35,778 nucleotides of DNA from an archaeon (GTDB taxonomy: Archaea > Nanobdellota > Nanobdellia > Woesearchaeales > GW2011-AR9), in assembly GCA_018670085.1 (NCBI GenBank), contig JABHRS010000011.1, forward strand, positions 1 through 35,778, written 5' to 3'. The notes beneath the pieces were generated by a model, which saw nothing but the letters and a program-made list of their open reading frames with translations, was not told the origin of the DNA and searched no databases. Below, one piece after another: positions 9,560 to 17,886 of the stretch. Made by a program: the position numbers and the translations under genes. Position 1 is the stretch's first letter; every line of letters begins with the position of its first letter.

Positions 9560-10357
9560 TTACTTTGTAGCAACAATGATCATATCTTCAGAATCTTCAG
9601 AATACGATTTTTTGTTCCAATCAGAATACGCTTTGCAAAATCTAAAACCTGCTTTTTTACACAAATCAATGAATTCTTCTTTTGTGTAAACTCTCACAGA
9701 ATATTCTTTTTTGATTTCTTCGCCGTTTTCATCCTTCAAAATCCAAAATCCGTTTATTCTTTTAGTATCTGGGTTGTATTTATCAACAATTCTTAATGCG
9801 TTGCCATTTGTCAAAGCTCTTGTTTCATCGTGTTTGTATTCTCCTGCTTGAATAAATGGAATATTTACATCTGTGTGCATTAAGAATTGTCCATTTGGCT
9901 TTAATGCTTTAAAAAAATTCTGCAAAACCTTGAAATTATCTTCATCAGATTCAAAAAATCCAAATGAGTAAAACATGTTAATGACAGCGTCAAATTCAGA
10001 GTCATAATCTAAATCAAACATGTTTTCTTTTACGAATTGGATTTTTGCAGAATTTTTTTTAGCTTCTTTTTTAGCTACTTCCAAATGTTTTGAATTAAGA
10101 TCAGACCCAGTTACGACAAAACCTCGTTTTGCTAATTCAATAGAATGACGACCATAGCCAGTAGGACAATCTAGGAGTTTGGATTTTGATTTCAAATCAA
10201 GTAGGCGAAGAACACCATCAACTTCTGTGAGAGTTCTTTGTTTTAGATTTTGCTTTTCGGCGATACGATAACCTTCTTTAGAATCATCGCCCTCCATATA
10301 GAAGTCTCCAAAAAAACTGTATTCTTCACTCCACCATTCTGGATGATTGTTGCTCAT
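9560..10357 (-). CDS. Class I SAM-dependent methyltransferase
   Basis: The 265-aa protein has a Rossmann-type methyltransferase core: motif I is KLLDCPTGYGRHSIELAKRG, followed by the acidic strand-2 end VVTGSDLNSKHLEVAKKEA, motif IQFVKENMFDLDYDSEFDAVINMF and LKPNGQFLMHTD. The insert NGFWILKDENGEE and end KKAGFRFCKAYSDW fit the methyltransf_25/11 families. The substrate cannot be inferred. The gene is flanked on both sides by related palindromic elements (9415-9495 and 10423-10539), which may mean it moves as a cassette. Confidence 0.88.
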   Translation of the reverse strand: MSNNHPEWWSEEYSFFGDFYMEGDDSKEGYRIAEKQNLKQRTLTEVDGVLRLLDLKSKSKLLDCPTGYGRHSIELAKRGFVVTGSDLNSKHLEVAKKEAKKNSAKIQFVKENMFDLDYDSEFDAVINMFYSFGFFESDEDNFKVLQNFFKALKPNGQFLMHTDVNIPFIQAGEYKHDETRALTNGNALRIVDKYNPDTKRINGFWILKDENGEEIKKEYSVRVYTKEEFIDLCKKAGFRFCKAYSDWNKKSYSEDSEDMIIVATK

Positions 10358-10422
10358 AATTATTTAAAATTTAAAGTATATAATAAAGTTTTCTACGCGT
10401 TAAGGGGCAAAAGAAATTTCAC

Positions 10423-10539
10423 ATAACATCGCGATTATCCGAAGTGCTTTAAGTCCGAAGGACATTAAAGCATTTGGAAGGAGTAGAGGGAGTTACGAAG
10501 TGGCGACCGGAACGTAATCGGATAATCGCTATTATATTC
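10423..10539. repeat. Palindromic intergenic element, copy B
   Basis: The outer arms GCGATTATCCGA (10431-10442) and TCGGATAATCGC (10518-10529) are perfect inverted repeats of 12 bp. Inside is a hairpin TGCTTTAAGTCC-gaa-GGAC-a-TTAAAGCA (10445-10472), 12 paired bases with one bulge. The rest of the 307-bp gap 10358-10664 holds further GC-richer stretches of the type cgaacgaagtgg and gaacgaagttgcgc, and AATTTTTGCTGGT near 10594-10606; no gene is seen in it. The 18-mer ATAACATCGCGATTATCC recurs at 11974-11991. Confidence 0.65.
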
Positions 10540-10664
10540 TCCGACCTACGAACGAAGTGGAGTGGGGAGGATAAGGAACGAAGTTGCGCAGAGTAATTTT
10601 TGCTGGTTTAATAAACACATAAAGGGAAGAAAACTTTAAGAATATGCAGTTATCCTAGAGATAT

Positions 10665-11897
10665 ATGATAATATTCCAGAACTCCAAGTACCAGTTATTT
10701 TTTAGTAATAAGCTGCCGCCGTTAATGGCTCTAAACTATGCTGATGGATTATTTTTTAATGAATTTAATAGTTTAGTTGGTAAAAGATACAGGATTCTTT
10801 CTGTGATTAGAAATGGATGGCAACGTAAGCATGGAAGAACAGATGATATTGAAGAATTAAAGAAGCAGTTTGAAAGTAAGATTGATAATCCAGAATGGCC
10901 TGATTATCTGTTTGCTTTTTATAAAAAAAAATCAAAAGAATTGCGAGATTTTCTTGATGAAATAAAAGAAAAAGATTATTCTGAATTAGATGATAATACT
11001 TTAGCCGATGATATTAAAAAAGTAAGAAGAAAATCTGCCGTGCTTGATGCTATGACAAATATGTTTCATTTGTTTAGCTCTTTGATGGGTAGTGAGTTTT
11101 ATCAAAACTTGGAAAAGTATAGTAAAGATGATGATATAATTAATCAAAATCTAGTTTTCTATACTCAACCAATCAAAGAAAGAAAGCACGCCAAAATAAA
11201 AATGTATGATTTGCCAAACAAATTTGATTTATCTCAAAGAGATTCAAGTTTTAGTAAACTTTTGAGAATTGGAGCGTTTGTTAATGATGATGTTTCAGCA
11301 TTGCTCCATTTGAAAAAAGAGGTTATGCATGATTTATTTGTTGAAGTTTCTAAGAGAATTAATTGTGATGTTGATGATTTAGATTATTTACAAATTAATG
11401 AGATAGAAAATTTTCTTCTTACAAAAGACGATCCAAAACCATTGATTCGAAAAAGACGGAGCTTGACAATCTTGATTTATCCTGAAGAGAATTTGAAAGT
11501 CTATGAGGGAGATGAAGCTGAAGAATTTTTGAAGAGTGGTAGTTTTAGTGAAGTTGTTGAAGAAAAAGAGGATAAAATTTTAGAAGGACAAACTGCTTCT
11601 TTAGGTAAAGCAAGTGGAAAGGTAGTTGTTGCAATGAATGTTGATGAAGCAGTAAAAAAAATGGAGCAAGGAGCTATTCTTGTGGCACCATACACTGCTG
11701 TTGAATACGTGCCCTTCATGGAAAAGGCGGCAGCAATTATTACAGAAACTGGTGGGATTACATCTCACGCCGCTATTGTTTCTCGTGAGTTTGAGATTCC
11801 CTGTGTTGTTGGAGTTCAAGATGTTACGAAGATACTTAAAGACGGTCAAAGAGTAGAAGTTGATGCAGACCAAGGAACGGTTAAAGTAATCGAGTAA
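10665..11897 (+). CDS. PEP-utilising enzyme mobile (swivelling) domain protein
   Basis: The C-terminal ~100 residues of this 410-aa protein are a PEP-utiliser mobile domain: GQTASLGKASGKVVVAMNVDEAVKKM, then ILVAPYTAVEYVPFMEKAAAIITETGGITSHAAIVSRE with the phosphorylatable His368, and IPCVVGVQDVTKILKDGQRVEVD. In PEP synthase, PPDK and enzyme I this domain carries phosphate between active sites. The first ~300 residues are not an ATP-grasp or PEP-binding barrel I can recognise, so this is not a complete PEP synthase. Similar stand-alone proteins are common in archaeal genomes. Role unknown. Confidence 0.8.
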   Translation: MIIFQNSKYQLFFSNKLPPLMALNYADGLFFNEFNSLVGKRYRILSVIRNGWQRKHGRTDDIEELKKQFESKIDNPEWPDYLFAFYKKKSKELRDFLDEIKEKDYSELDDNTLADDIKKVRRKSAVLDAMTNMFHLFSSLMGSEFYQNLEKYSKDDDIINQNLVFYTQPIKERKHAKIKMYDLPNKFDLSQRDSSFSKLLRIGAFVNDDVSALLHLKKEVMHDLFVEVSKRINCDVDDLDYLQINEIENFLLTKDDPKPLIRKRRSLTILIYPEENLKVYEGDEAEEFLKSGSFSEVVEEKEDKILEGQTASLGKASGKVVVAMNVDEAVKKMEQGAILVAPYTAVEYVPFMEKAAAIITETGGITSHAAIVSREFEIPCVVGVQDVTKILKDGQRVEVDADQGTVKVIE

Positions 11898-11953
11898 GAC
11901 AGCGAAAAGTGTTCTCCTCCATCTATATTATCATAGTAAGCGTAAGCTTCATT

Positions 11954-11991
11954 ACCAGCAAAAATTATTGAATATAACATCGCGATTATCC
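11954..11991. repeat. Palindromic intergenic element, partial copy C
   Basis: ACCAGCAAAAATTA (the inverted form of the motif at 10594-10606) is followed by GAATATAA and ATAACATCGCGATTATCC. The segment from 11970 matches the right arm of copy B in inverted orientation, so this looks like a shortened copy of the same element, placed between the PEP-utiliser-like gene and rarA. Confidence 0.55.
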
Positions 11992-12072
11992 AAAGTTAAT
12001 TTTTTGAGGCAACCCATTAGCCACTGGTCAACTACCACAAATACTTATTAACAGTAAAATTCTTGAAACACT

Positions 12073-13347
12073 ATGACACAAGATGCCATGGCACAAGCAC
12101 CACTAGCATACCGAATGCGACCAAAGACAATGGACGAAGTTGTGGGACAATCGCAACTATTATCTGCTGGAAAACCACTTAGAGTAATGCTGGAAAAAGG
12201 AATCTTGCCAACATCAATAATACTTTGGGGGCCACCAGGTTGTGGTAAAACAACCATGGCGCGTTTGATGGCAAAACTTGGCGGATACGAATTCTTGGAA
12301 CTGTCAGCTGTGAACGCTGGAAAAAAAGATATCATGGCAGCAGTGTCACGCCAGAAATTGTTTCAAAAAAAGATCCTATTATTCTTAGATGAGATTCACA
12401 GATTCAACAAAGCACAACAAGATGCCCTGCTACCATTCGTTGAAAAAGGAGTGATTACACTAGTTGGTGCAACAACTGAAAACCCATCATTTGAAGTGAA
12501 CTCCGCTCTACTTTCTCGCTCACGAGTTTTTGTACTGAACCAATTAAAATTAGAGAATTTAAGAGAACTAATAGACAGTGCATTAATTGATTCCGAGAAT
12601 GGATTTGGAAAAGAGAAGGTTGAAATCAGTAGTGAATGTAAAAATTTGATTGCCCAAATGGCACATGGCGATGCTAGAAGTTGTTTGAACATTTTGGAAC
12701 TCTCAGTTAGCTTAGCTGATATTGATGAGGGAAATGGTTTGAAAAAAGTTAGTAAAGAGATAATACAGTCAGCTGTGCAAGGAAGCCATCTACACTATGA
12801 TAAAAATGGTGAAGAACATTACAATATCATCTCAGCGTTACACAAAAGCATGCGTGATAGTGATGTGGATGCATCAGTTTATTGGTTAATGAGAATGGTG
12901 TCAGCTGGAGAAGATCCAAAATATATTGTAAGACGAATGATTAGATTCGCTTCAGAAGATATTGGTAATGCTGACCCAAAGGCACTAGGTTTAGCTTGTA
13001 GTGTAAAAGAAACTGTAATGTTTCTTGGATACCCAGAATGCAATACAGCATTAGTTCAGCTTGCAGCATACCTTGCAAAGGCGCCAAAATGCAATGCTAG
13101 TTACATGGCAGTGAAACGTGCGAAGAGTTTGATCCACGAAACTGGATCCTTACCAGTACCTATGATAATTCGTAATGCACCAACTTCGATGATGAAAGAT
13201 ATGGGTTATGGCAAAGGATATGCATATGCACATAATGATTCTAAAGCTGCAGCAGACCAACAACATCTACCAGATGAACTGCATGCACGCAAAGAAGAGA
13301 TCAAGTTATATGAAGAGAAAAGTGAAGTAGAAAATGATCAAAATTAA
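12073..13347 (+). CDS. rarA: Replication-associated recombination protein RarA (MgsA/WRNIP1 family AAA+ ATPase)
   Basis: The 424-aa protein is full length for the family. LAYRMRPKTMDEVVGQ is the family N-terminus, GPPGCGKT (residues 53-60) is Walker A, ILLFLDEIHRFNKAQQDALL (D106/E107) is Walker B, GATTENPSFEVNSALLSRSRV holds sensor 1 and the arginine finger, and the C-terminal MgsA tetramerisation region carries SMRDSDVDASVYWLMRMV, EDPKYIVRRMIRFASEDIGNADP and KAPKCNASYMAVKRA. RarA acts at stalled replication forks. An internal ATG at 12088 (MAQAPLAYR) is an alternative start closer to the usual N-terminus. Confidence 0.95.
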   Translation: MTQDAMAQAPLAYRMRPKTMDEVVGQSQLLSAGKPLRVMLEKGILPTSIILWGPPGCGKTTMARLMAKLGGYEFLELSAVNAGKKDIMAAVSRQKLFQKKILLFLDEIHRFNKAQQDALLPFVEKGVITLVGATTENPSFEVNSALLSRSRVFVLNQLKLENLRELIDSALIDSENGFGKEKVEISSECKNLIAQMAHGDARSCLNILELSVSLADIDEGNGLKKVSKEIIQSAVQGSHLHYDKNGEEHYNIISALHKSMRDSDVDASVYWLMRMVSAGEDPKYIVRRMIRFASEDIGNADPKALGLACSVKETVMFLGYPECNTALVQLAAYLAKAPKCNASYMAVKRAKSLIHETGSLPVPMIIRNAPTSMMKDMGYGKGYAYAHNDSKAAADQQHLPDELHARKEEIKLYEEKSEVENDQN

Positions 13348-13416
13348 AAATACTTAGAAACAATTTGTTTCTGGCACCACTCTGTGGAATAAAAAAAGAA
13401 AAAAATTAAAAAAAGT

Positions 13417-13890
13417 TTATTCTGTTACTGTAATTGGTAACATTACACCATACCCTACAGTCCAACCAAGATAGTTTCCTGCTCTTTCGAAGGTGTGAGT
13501 ATAAGATTCACCGATATCAAATTGAGTGGATGTTTCAAAATATCTCTTATTTTCTTGGTCTTGGAATGTTAAAGTTACAATAGAGATTGGATCATCTTCA
13601 GTGTTCATGTTTACGAAAACTACTGATTCTCCCACAGATAAAGTATATGCGTCAACACTAAATCCATCAAAACCATAAATGTCAATATCTCCACTAGTTG
13701 CATAAACTAATTCGTCTGCCATTTCTTCAGAATCCATCTCAGGTTCACCTAATGGTTCTTCAACTACTTCTACTTCTGCTACTTCCTCAACTTCTTCTGC
13801 AACTTCTTCTGCTACTTCCTCAACTGGAGCGCAAGAGATAATTAGAAATACAGAAAATACGAGTAATACCATCATGATTAATTTTTTCAT
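13417..13890 (-). CDS. Secreted lipoprotein-like protein with cupredoxin-like domain
   Basis: The 157-aa protein has a signal peptide with a lipobox-like end (MMVLLVFSVFLIISC, Cys20). Next comes a very acidic linker of VEEVAEEV-type repeats (about residues 23-60) and a C-terminal beta domain from about residue 66 (FSVDAYTLSVGESVVFVNMN, then SYTHTFERAGNYLGWTVGYGVMLPITVTE) that follows the pattern of a plastocyanin/cupredoxin strand order. The usual copper ligand set (His, Cys, His, Met in the C-terminal loop) is not complete, so metal binding is doubtful. GAGGTG just before ATG is a clear ribosome binding site, unlike the leaderless genes around it. Confidence 0.65.
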   Translation of the reverse strand: MKKLIMMVLLVFSVFLIISCAPVEEVAEEVAEEVEEVAEVEVVEEPLGEPEMDSEEMADELVYATSGDIDIYGFDGFSVDAYTLSVGESVVFVNMNTEDDPISIVTLTFQDQENKRYFETSTQFDIGESYTHTFERAGNYLGWTVGYGVMLPITVTE

Positions 13891-13976
13891 ATTTACACCT
13901 CTTAAAATACTTATTTATAGTTAGAACAACATTTTGGTTATTATATCTTTCTATTTTTTGGTACTAATTAAGACAA

Positions 13977-14645
13977 TTAATCAGCTAAAATAGCATCAAT
14001 TAAAATTATTTCAATACGTTCCTTGCCCTTACCAGTGTTCTTTCGTTTAAATCTAACCTTACCGATTTTATTTGTATTAGAAACATGCGTGCCACCACAA
14101 GGACAAGCTTGATTTAAAGTTGGACATTCCCACTCCCTTCTAGTTGAATCTTCTTTGTTTGCAAAAGTATTAATTGGATGGTCACTTGTGAAAATGTTGT
14201 TAACTTTTTCAGTAAGCTCTTCGAAATACTCACTGATGTTATTATCAATTGAATAATCAAGCCGAGCTTTATTAACATCAACACTAGAACCAATACATTT
14301 ACTATAATGAATTCCAGTCATCTCCTCAAAAACAAAACAAACAATATGCGCGGCACTATGCAAGCGCATTAATAGTTTTCTACGATCAAGATCTATCTTG
14401 ACATCTACAATATCAGCTACTTGGAAATTCGGTGCTTGTTCTAATTCATACTCAATAATCTCCTCACTGATTTTTGTTGCTTTTACAACTGCAATACCAT
14501 TAATTGTCCCATGATCACTGGCTTGACCACCACTGAAAGCGAAAAAGATAGTTTGATCAAGTTGAATAGTATTATTTTCAATATTAGTTACTTTTGCAGT
14601 ACAAGTATCTTGGAGCGGATTTTCATAAAATATTTTGGAGATCAT
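13977..14645 (-). CDS. alaX: Alanyl-tRNA editing protein AlaX (AlaX-M type)
   Basis: The 222-aa protein corresponds to the free-standing editing domain of alanyl-tRNA synthetase, which deacylates Ser-tRNA(Ala). FFAFSGGQASDHGTI is the N-terminal GG motif region of AlaX-M. LLMRLHSAAHIVCFVFEE provides the HxxxH zinc ligands, and CPCGGTHVSNTNKIGKVRFKRKNTGKG provides the C-x-x-x-H ligands and the tail. All zinc-binding residues are kept. It is divergent from the TrmB-type gene at 14756, sharing a 110-bp intergenic region. Confidence 0.92.
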   Translation of the reverse strand: MISKIFYENPLQDTCTAKVTNIENNTIQLDQTIFFAFSGGQASDHGTINGIAVVKATKISEEIIEYELEQAPNFQVADIVDVKIDLDRRKLLMRLHSAAHIVCFVFEEMTGIHYSKCIGSSVDVNKARLDYSIDNNISEYFEELTEKVNNIFTSDHPINTFANKEDSTRREWECPTLNQACPCGGTHVSNTNKIGKVRFKRKNTGKGKERIEIILIDAILAD

Positions 14646-14704
14646 TTATGAGTGAAATTTGTTGGAATACTTTAATCTTTGTACCATCAACTAAACCCAC
14701 AAAC

Positions 14705-14733
14705 TGTCATAAATTTACGACAGGTTTTTATAG
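14705..14733 (+). promoter_or_regulatory. Operator-like palindrome plus TATA box of the TrmB gene
   Basis: TGTCATAAATTTACGACA (14705-14722) is an 18-bp palindrome with one mismatched pair. It abuts the TATA box TTTTTATAG (14725-14733), which is centred 27 nt before ATG 14756. The position fits a repressor or autoregulator site that would block TBP/TFB binding. Confidence 0.6.
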
Positions 14734-14755
14734 TAGTCTCTATTTTGACATCAGA

Positions 14756-15487
14756 ATGGGAGCTTACAATGTATTAAAGGAAATTGGATTATCAGATGGA
14801 GAAACAAAGGTATATTTAGCATTATTGAAGCGAGGGTCTTCAAGAGTAGCTAAAATTAAAGATGAAACTAAGTTACATCGAACAACAATTTATGATTTTT
14901 TAGAAAAATTGCAAAAAAAGGGACTTGTAAGTTATGTTGTAAAAAACAATGTGAAGTATTACACTGGAACTGAACCTGAAAAATTAATTGATTACCTTAA
15001 TGAAAAAAGATTATCAGTTGAAAACGTTCTTCCAGAACTACTTAAAATGAGGAGTAAAAATATTCCCTCAGTTAGTGTGGAAGTTTATGAAGGAGTTGAA
15101 GGGATTAAAACCGTTTTAAATGACATTATTAGAAATGGAGAGAATGTCTATGGTTCAGGAATTGATGAAAATAAATGGCATGGGATTTCAAAACAACTAA
15201 TGACTTATTATTTTCGTAAACTAGAAGAGAGAAATATCAAAGAAAAATTACTAACTCTTGAAGGAAGCCCATACAAAAATAGTAAAGTTAGTGAGTATAA
15301 ATACTTGCCAAAGGATTCATTTAACCTAACAGCAACATTACTTTACAAGAATAAGGTAGTGAACATTATCTGGGAACCTTTAACTGCAATTATGATCACA
15401 AGTGATGCATTACATGATAGTTGTAAAAAACATTTTGATATTCTTTGGAAACATGCATCAAAAACAAATAAAATCAGTAAAAAATAA
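14756..15487 (+). CDS. TrmB-family transcriptional regulator (copy 1)
   Basis: The 243-aa protein opens with the winged-helix domain of TrmB regulators: LKEIGLSDGETKVYLALLKRGSSRVAKIKDETKLHRTTIYDFLEKLQKKGLVSYV. The region VSVEVYEGVEGIKTVLNDIIRNGENVYGSGI is the regulator C-terminal domain seen in this family. The start at ATG 14756 is chosen because the in-frame upstream codons run through the TATA box and palindrome. It resembles the gene at 28720 over its whole length (EGVEGIKTVLNDIIR against KGIKGVKTILQDIIR; both end in FDILWKHA/FEFMWKHA), so the two are paralogues. Effector unknown. Confidence 0.85.
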   Translation: MGAYNVLKEIGLSDGETKVYLALLKRGSSRVAKIKDETKLHRTTIYDFLEKLQKKGLVSYVVKNNVKYYTGTEPEKLIDYLNEKRLSVENVLPELLKMRSKNIPSVSVEVYEGVEGIKTVLNDIIRNGENVYGSGIDENKWHGISKQLMTYYFRKLEERNIKEKLLTLEGSPYKNSKVSEYKYLPKDSFNLTATLLYKNKVVNIIWEPLTAIMITSDALHDSCKKHFDILWKHASKTNKISKK

Positions 15488-15560
15488 ACTGAAGGGATAG
15501 AATTGTTGATTTTTGCTGGTTTATTTTTATTTTTTCTTTCTTCTTTTTTCTTATTTCTTA

Positions 15561-15640
15561 TTTTTTCTTATTTTTTCTTATTTTTTCTTGTTTTTTCTTG
15601 TTTTTTCTTGTTTTTTCTTGTTTTTTCTTGTTTTTTATTA
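15561..15640. repeat. Decamer tandem repeat (TTTTTTCTTR, about 8 copies)
   Basis: Units of exactly 10 bp: two with final A, five with final G, and a last degenerate unit (ttttttatta). Less regular TTTCTT units extend the tract to about 15520. The gap 15488-15727 holds no convincing gene; ORFs reading through it are Phe/Leu low-complexity. It lies after the TrmB gene and so also provides oligo-T termination. Confidence 0.85.
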
Positions 15641-15727
15641 TTATTTGTTCTTTATTATTATTCCAAAATTTATCTTTGTTCTTCCCTTAACAGCTAAAGG
15701 GTTTGTCACAGAAGTTTTTACAACAAA

Positions 15728-16117
15728 TTACCGCAGTAATTCTAAATATCTTTTTTGTTTAATTATCAGAAATGGAGGAGTTAATCTTCCCTGTAATTCT
15801 TTATCCGCAGTTAAGATTAATTTTTTGCCTTTTGATTCCACAACTAACAAATCATCAACATAACCTTTACTTTCAGTTAAGATTAATTCTTCGGAGTTAA
15901 CCTTCTTTTGAATAATCTGAATTGCAAGTTTTGCTGCAAGTTTTTCCTTCCCCTTACTAGTTAGTTTGATCTTCTCTAACTCTTCTACTGTTCCACTAAG
16001 AGTAGAAATTTCAGTTAATGACCCAAACAACCTTTCAATCTCTTGAAAGAGAGGAACATGAAACTTACCTACTGCCATCCAAGCATTGGTATCAATGATG
16101 ATTTCTGTGTTTGTCAT
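15728..16117 (-). CDS. PIN-domain protein (Fcf1/VapC9-like)
   Basis: The 129-aa protein has the acidic PIN-domain residues in order: EIIIDTNAWM (Asp9) at the first strand, SGTVEELEKI (Glu) in the middle, GYVDDLLVVES, and ILTADKELQGRL near the C-terminus, ending with FLIIKQKRYLELL, as in archaeal Fcf1/VapC9-type proteins. PIN proteins are Mg-dependent ribonucleases acting as toxins or in rRNA processing. No antitoxin gene is adjacent, which favours the housekeeping Fcf1-like type, but this is inference. Confidence 0.8.
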   Translation of the reverse strand: MTNTEIIIDTNAWMAVGKFHVPLFQEIERLFGSLTEISTLSGTVEELEKIKLTSKGKEKLAAKLAIQIIQKKVNSEELILTESKGYVDDLLVVESKGKKLILTADKELQGRLTPPFLIIKQKRYLELLR

Positions 16118-16188
16118 TTAATGATTAATTACTGGCTGTTTTTATTAATTCTTTGCTCTAAACAAGAGCCTCACTGAAAAAGAAGAGA

Positions 16189-17061
16189 TCAGTTTTTTAC
16201 TAAGTTCCTGCTAACTAACACAATATAGAACCTAGCAATAATTATCGAAGTTAAGGTGAAAATTGCTGCAAGGACCATTAATGGAAAATTTTCCATCAAC
16301 AAAGTTGCATAATACAAAAAGTACACCCCAAGAGCAATTGGGATTGCAGCAATGATTAAAGAAAACAAGAAAAGAAATAATCGCTTTGAACACAAAATTC
16401 CTACTTGATTAAATTGTGATTTTAAATTTGCAAGAGATATTTTTTGAACGTTATACTGAACACTTAAAGCTGCTAAAGTGAGAATAGTAACAATCACAGC
16501 AAAGGCAGTTAAGACCTGCATAGCGTTAGTAAATGCAGTAATATCAGATTCTAACATAAAAATACCAATTAGAATAATTGCAATAATTAAAGGGAAGATA
16601 ATAACTAAAGTTGTCTTTAGATAATGGAGATAATTTTTCAAAAAATCATTTAAATTCTTTTTGATGAATGTTTTTTTACTAGTAGATTTCTGAGCTGAAT
16701 TATTAACTAACTGCAAACTCAAAGCCCAAATAAACCCAGGAATTGTGAAAAATATCAACAAACAAGTGAAAAAATAAGTAGTAACATTCTTCCTTAATGT
16801 TTCATACGCTGAGATCATTTTGGCACCTTGGGTTAAAATCTCTTGCTCAGAGATTGTTGGATCTTCCAAATTTAGATCTTGAAGAGGACCAGTTAATTGT
16901 TGAAGATCTTCAGCTACAGTTATTGATGAAGTGATTAATAAATATGAGAATAAAGAAATTGATAATAGTTGCAACATGAGTAAGATTGCAAAAGCAGATT
17001 TGTTGTTTTTGATAATTAAAAACAATTTGTGAAAGATATCTTTTTGAAATTGAATATTCAT
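16189..17061 (-). CDS. Integral membrane protein, six predicted membrane segments
   Basis: The 290-aa protein has hydrophobic stretches at about residues 18-42, 94-118, 148-172, 182-205, 228-253 and 256-283. Between the first two lies an extracellular-type acidic loop (DLQQLTGPLQDLNLEDPTISEQEIL). No catalytic or transporter motif is recognised. The layout resembles DUF-type archaeal membrane proteins of unknown role. Confidence 0.7.
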   Translation of the reverse strand: MNIQFQKDIFHKLFLIIKNNKSAFAILLMLQLLSISLFSYLLITSSITVAEDLQQLTGPLQDLNLEDPTISEQEILTQGAKMISAYETLRKNVTTYFFTCLLIFFTIPGFIWALSLQLVNNSAQKSTSKKTFIKKNLNDFLKNYLHYLKTTLVIIFPLIIAIILIGIFMLESDITAFTNAMQVLTAFAVIVTILTLAALSVQYNVQKISLANLKSQFNQVGILCSKRLFLFLFSLIIAAIPIALGVYFLYYATLLMENFPLMVLAAIFTLTSIIIARFYIVLVSRNLVKN

Positions 17062-17237
17062 AGTTCTAAGAAGTTTGAAGAGTTTAAAATGCTTTGGATT
17101 AATTGTGATTAGCCCAAAATGTAATCTTGTAGACAGTTCAGATTTTTGTTTATTTTAGGAAAGTTGAATTTTGAGTAAGAATAAAAAATAAGAGTTTTAA
17201 ATAAAGAAAAAAAAAGGGAAAAAATACTCCTCCCCTG

Positions 17238-17444
17238 TTACCAACAATTCTTGAATTGGCGAAAATTTCCTTGCATAATCCCTTCTGGATACATTGCAGA
17301 TACTTGAAAACGCACAGATTTTCCTGATGGTAAAGTGAAGTTTACCATATCAGTATTACTACGTCTTGCTTTAGTTATGCGATCAATCAGTTCATGCTCC
17401 TTGATGGCATAATTTTCTAACCCCAATAATTTTTTTATAGACAT
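17238..17444 (-). CDS. Small hypothetical protein (68 aa)
   Basis: The protein is charged and soluble (KEHELIDRITKARRSNTDMVNFTLPSGKSVRFQVSAMYPEG). A GGGGGG stretch 11-16 nt before ATG may serve as the ribosome binding site. The gene overlaps the 3' end of the small membrane protein gene by 53 nt in another frame. I do not recognise the family. Confidence 0.5.
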   Translation of the reverse strand: MSIKKLLGLENYAIKEHELIDRITKARRSNTDMVNFTLPSGKSVRFQVSAMYPEGIMQGNFRQFKNCW

Positions 17445-17592
17445 TTTGTTCTACCCCCCAAAAAAAATACTCAAACAATAGTCCAAAAAACACAACAATG
17501 AAAGAATACAAGTAAATAATTTTCAATTTATAAAAAACAATGATTAATAGTACATCCAATGGAAACAAGATTATTGAAATAACAAAAACCAT
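17392..17592 (-). CDS. Small membrane protein (66 aa)
   Basis: Two hydrophobic segments (VISIILFPLDVLLIIVFY and IIYLYSFIVVFFGLLFEYFF) fill most of the protein. The last ~20 residues are read from T8-G6 homopolymers onward, through the start region of the 68-aa gene. In another frame a stop (TAG) lies directly after the G run, so a one- or two-base difference in the homopolymers would shorten the protein to its membrane part. The C-terminal end is therefore uncertain. Confidence 0.45.
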   Translation of the reverse strand: MVFVISIILFPLDVLLIIVFYKLKIIYLYSFIVVFFGLLFEYFFWGVEQNVYKKIIGVRKLCHQGA

Positions 17593-17742
17593 TGTTAATT
17601 ATCGATTTGATTTACTTGGATTTATGTACTAGATGATGCCAGCTGATCTTAACATCTCCAAATACAACAAATCATCTCTCTCTTCATCATATTGCATTTT
17701 CCCCACGCCCCAATGTGTATTGATTACTGTTTATACTGATAT

Positions 17743-17818
17743 AATAACATTTATATATAAATACTTTATGCAGATAGTATATAGTCACAAAGTAATAGCA
17801 TATACCTATTATGGTCAA
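17743..17818 (+). promoter_or_regulatory. Promoter region of the leader peptide/AbrB-PhoU genes
   Basis: An AT-rich TATA-like stretch (ATTTATATATAAATAC, 17746-17761) is followed by GTATAT/ATATAC inverted half-sites and by TATTATGGTCAA (17807-17818). The inverted form of the last motif, TTGACCATTATA, recurs at 18922-18933 before the APH-like gene. The 294-bp gap 17593-17886 contains no gene I can support. Confidence 0.35.
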
Positions 17819-17886
17819 GTGGCAATGATTATTTCAATTATCCGAGAATGCTGGGGGGCAATGGGTGTTAATGTGGGGGCACAACA

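Noticed and set aside
9486..9689. 67-codon frame beginning in palindromic copy A
   Set aside because: It runs from the repeat element into the antisense strand of the methyltransferase gene and has no supporting signal.
15520..15640. CRISPR array
   Set aside because: The repeats are 10 bp, directly adjacent, without spacers. No other array or cas gene was seen in the window.
15503..15863. Phe/Leu-rich frames resembling membrane proteins
   Set aside because: They are translations of the T-rich decamer repeat and run antisense into the PIN gene.
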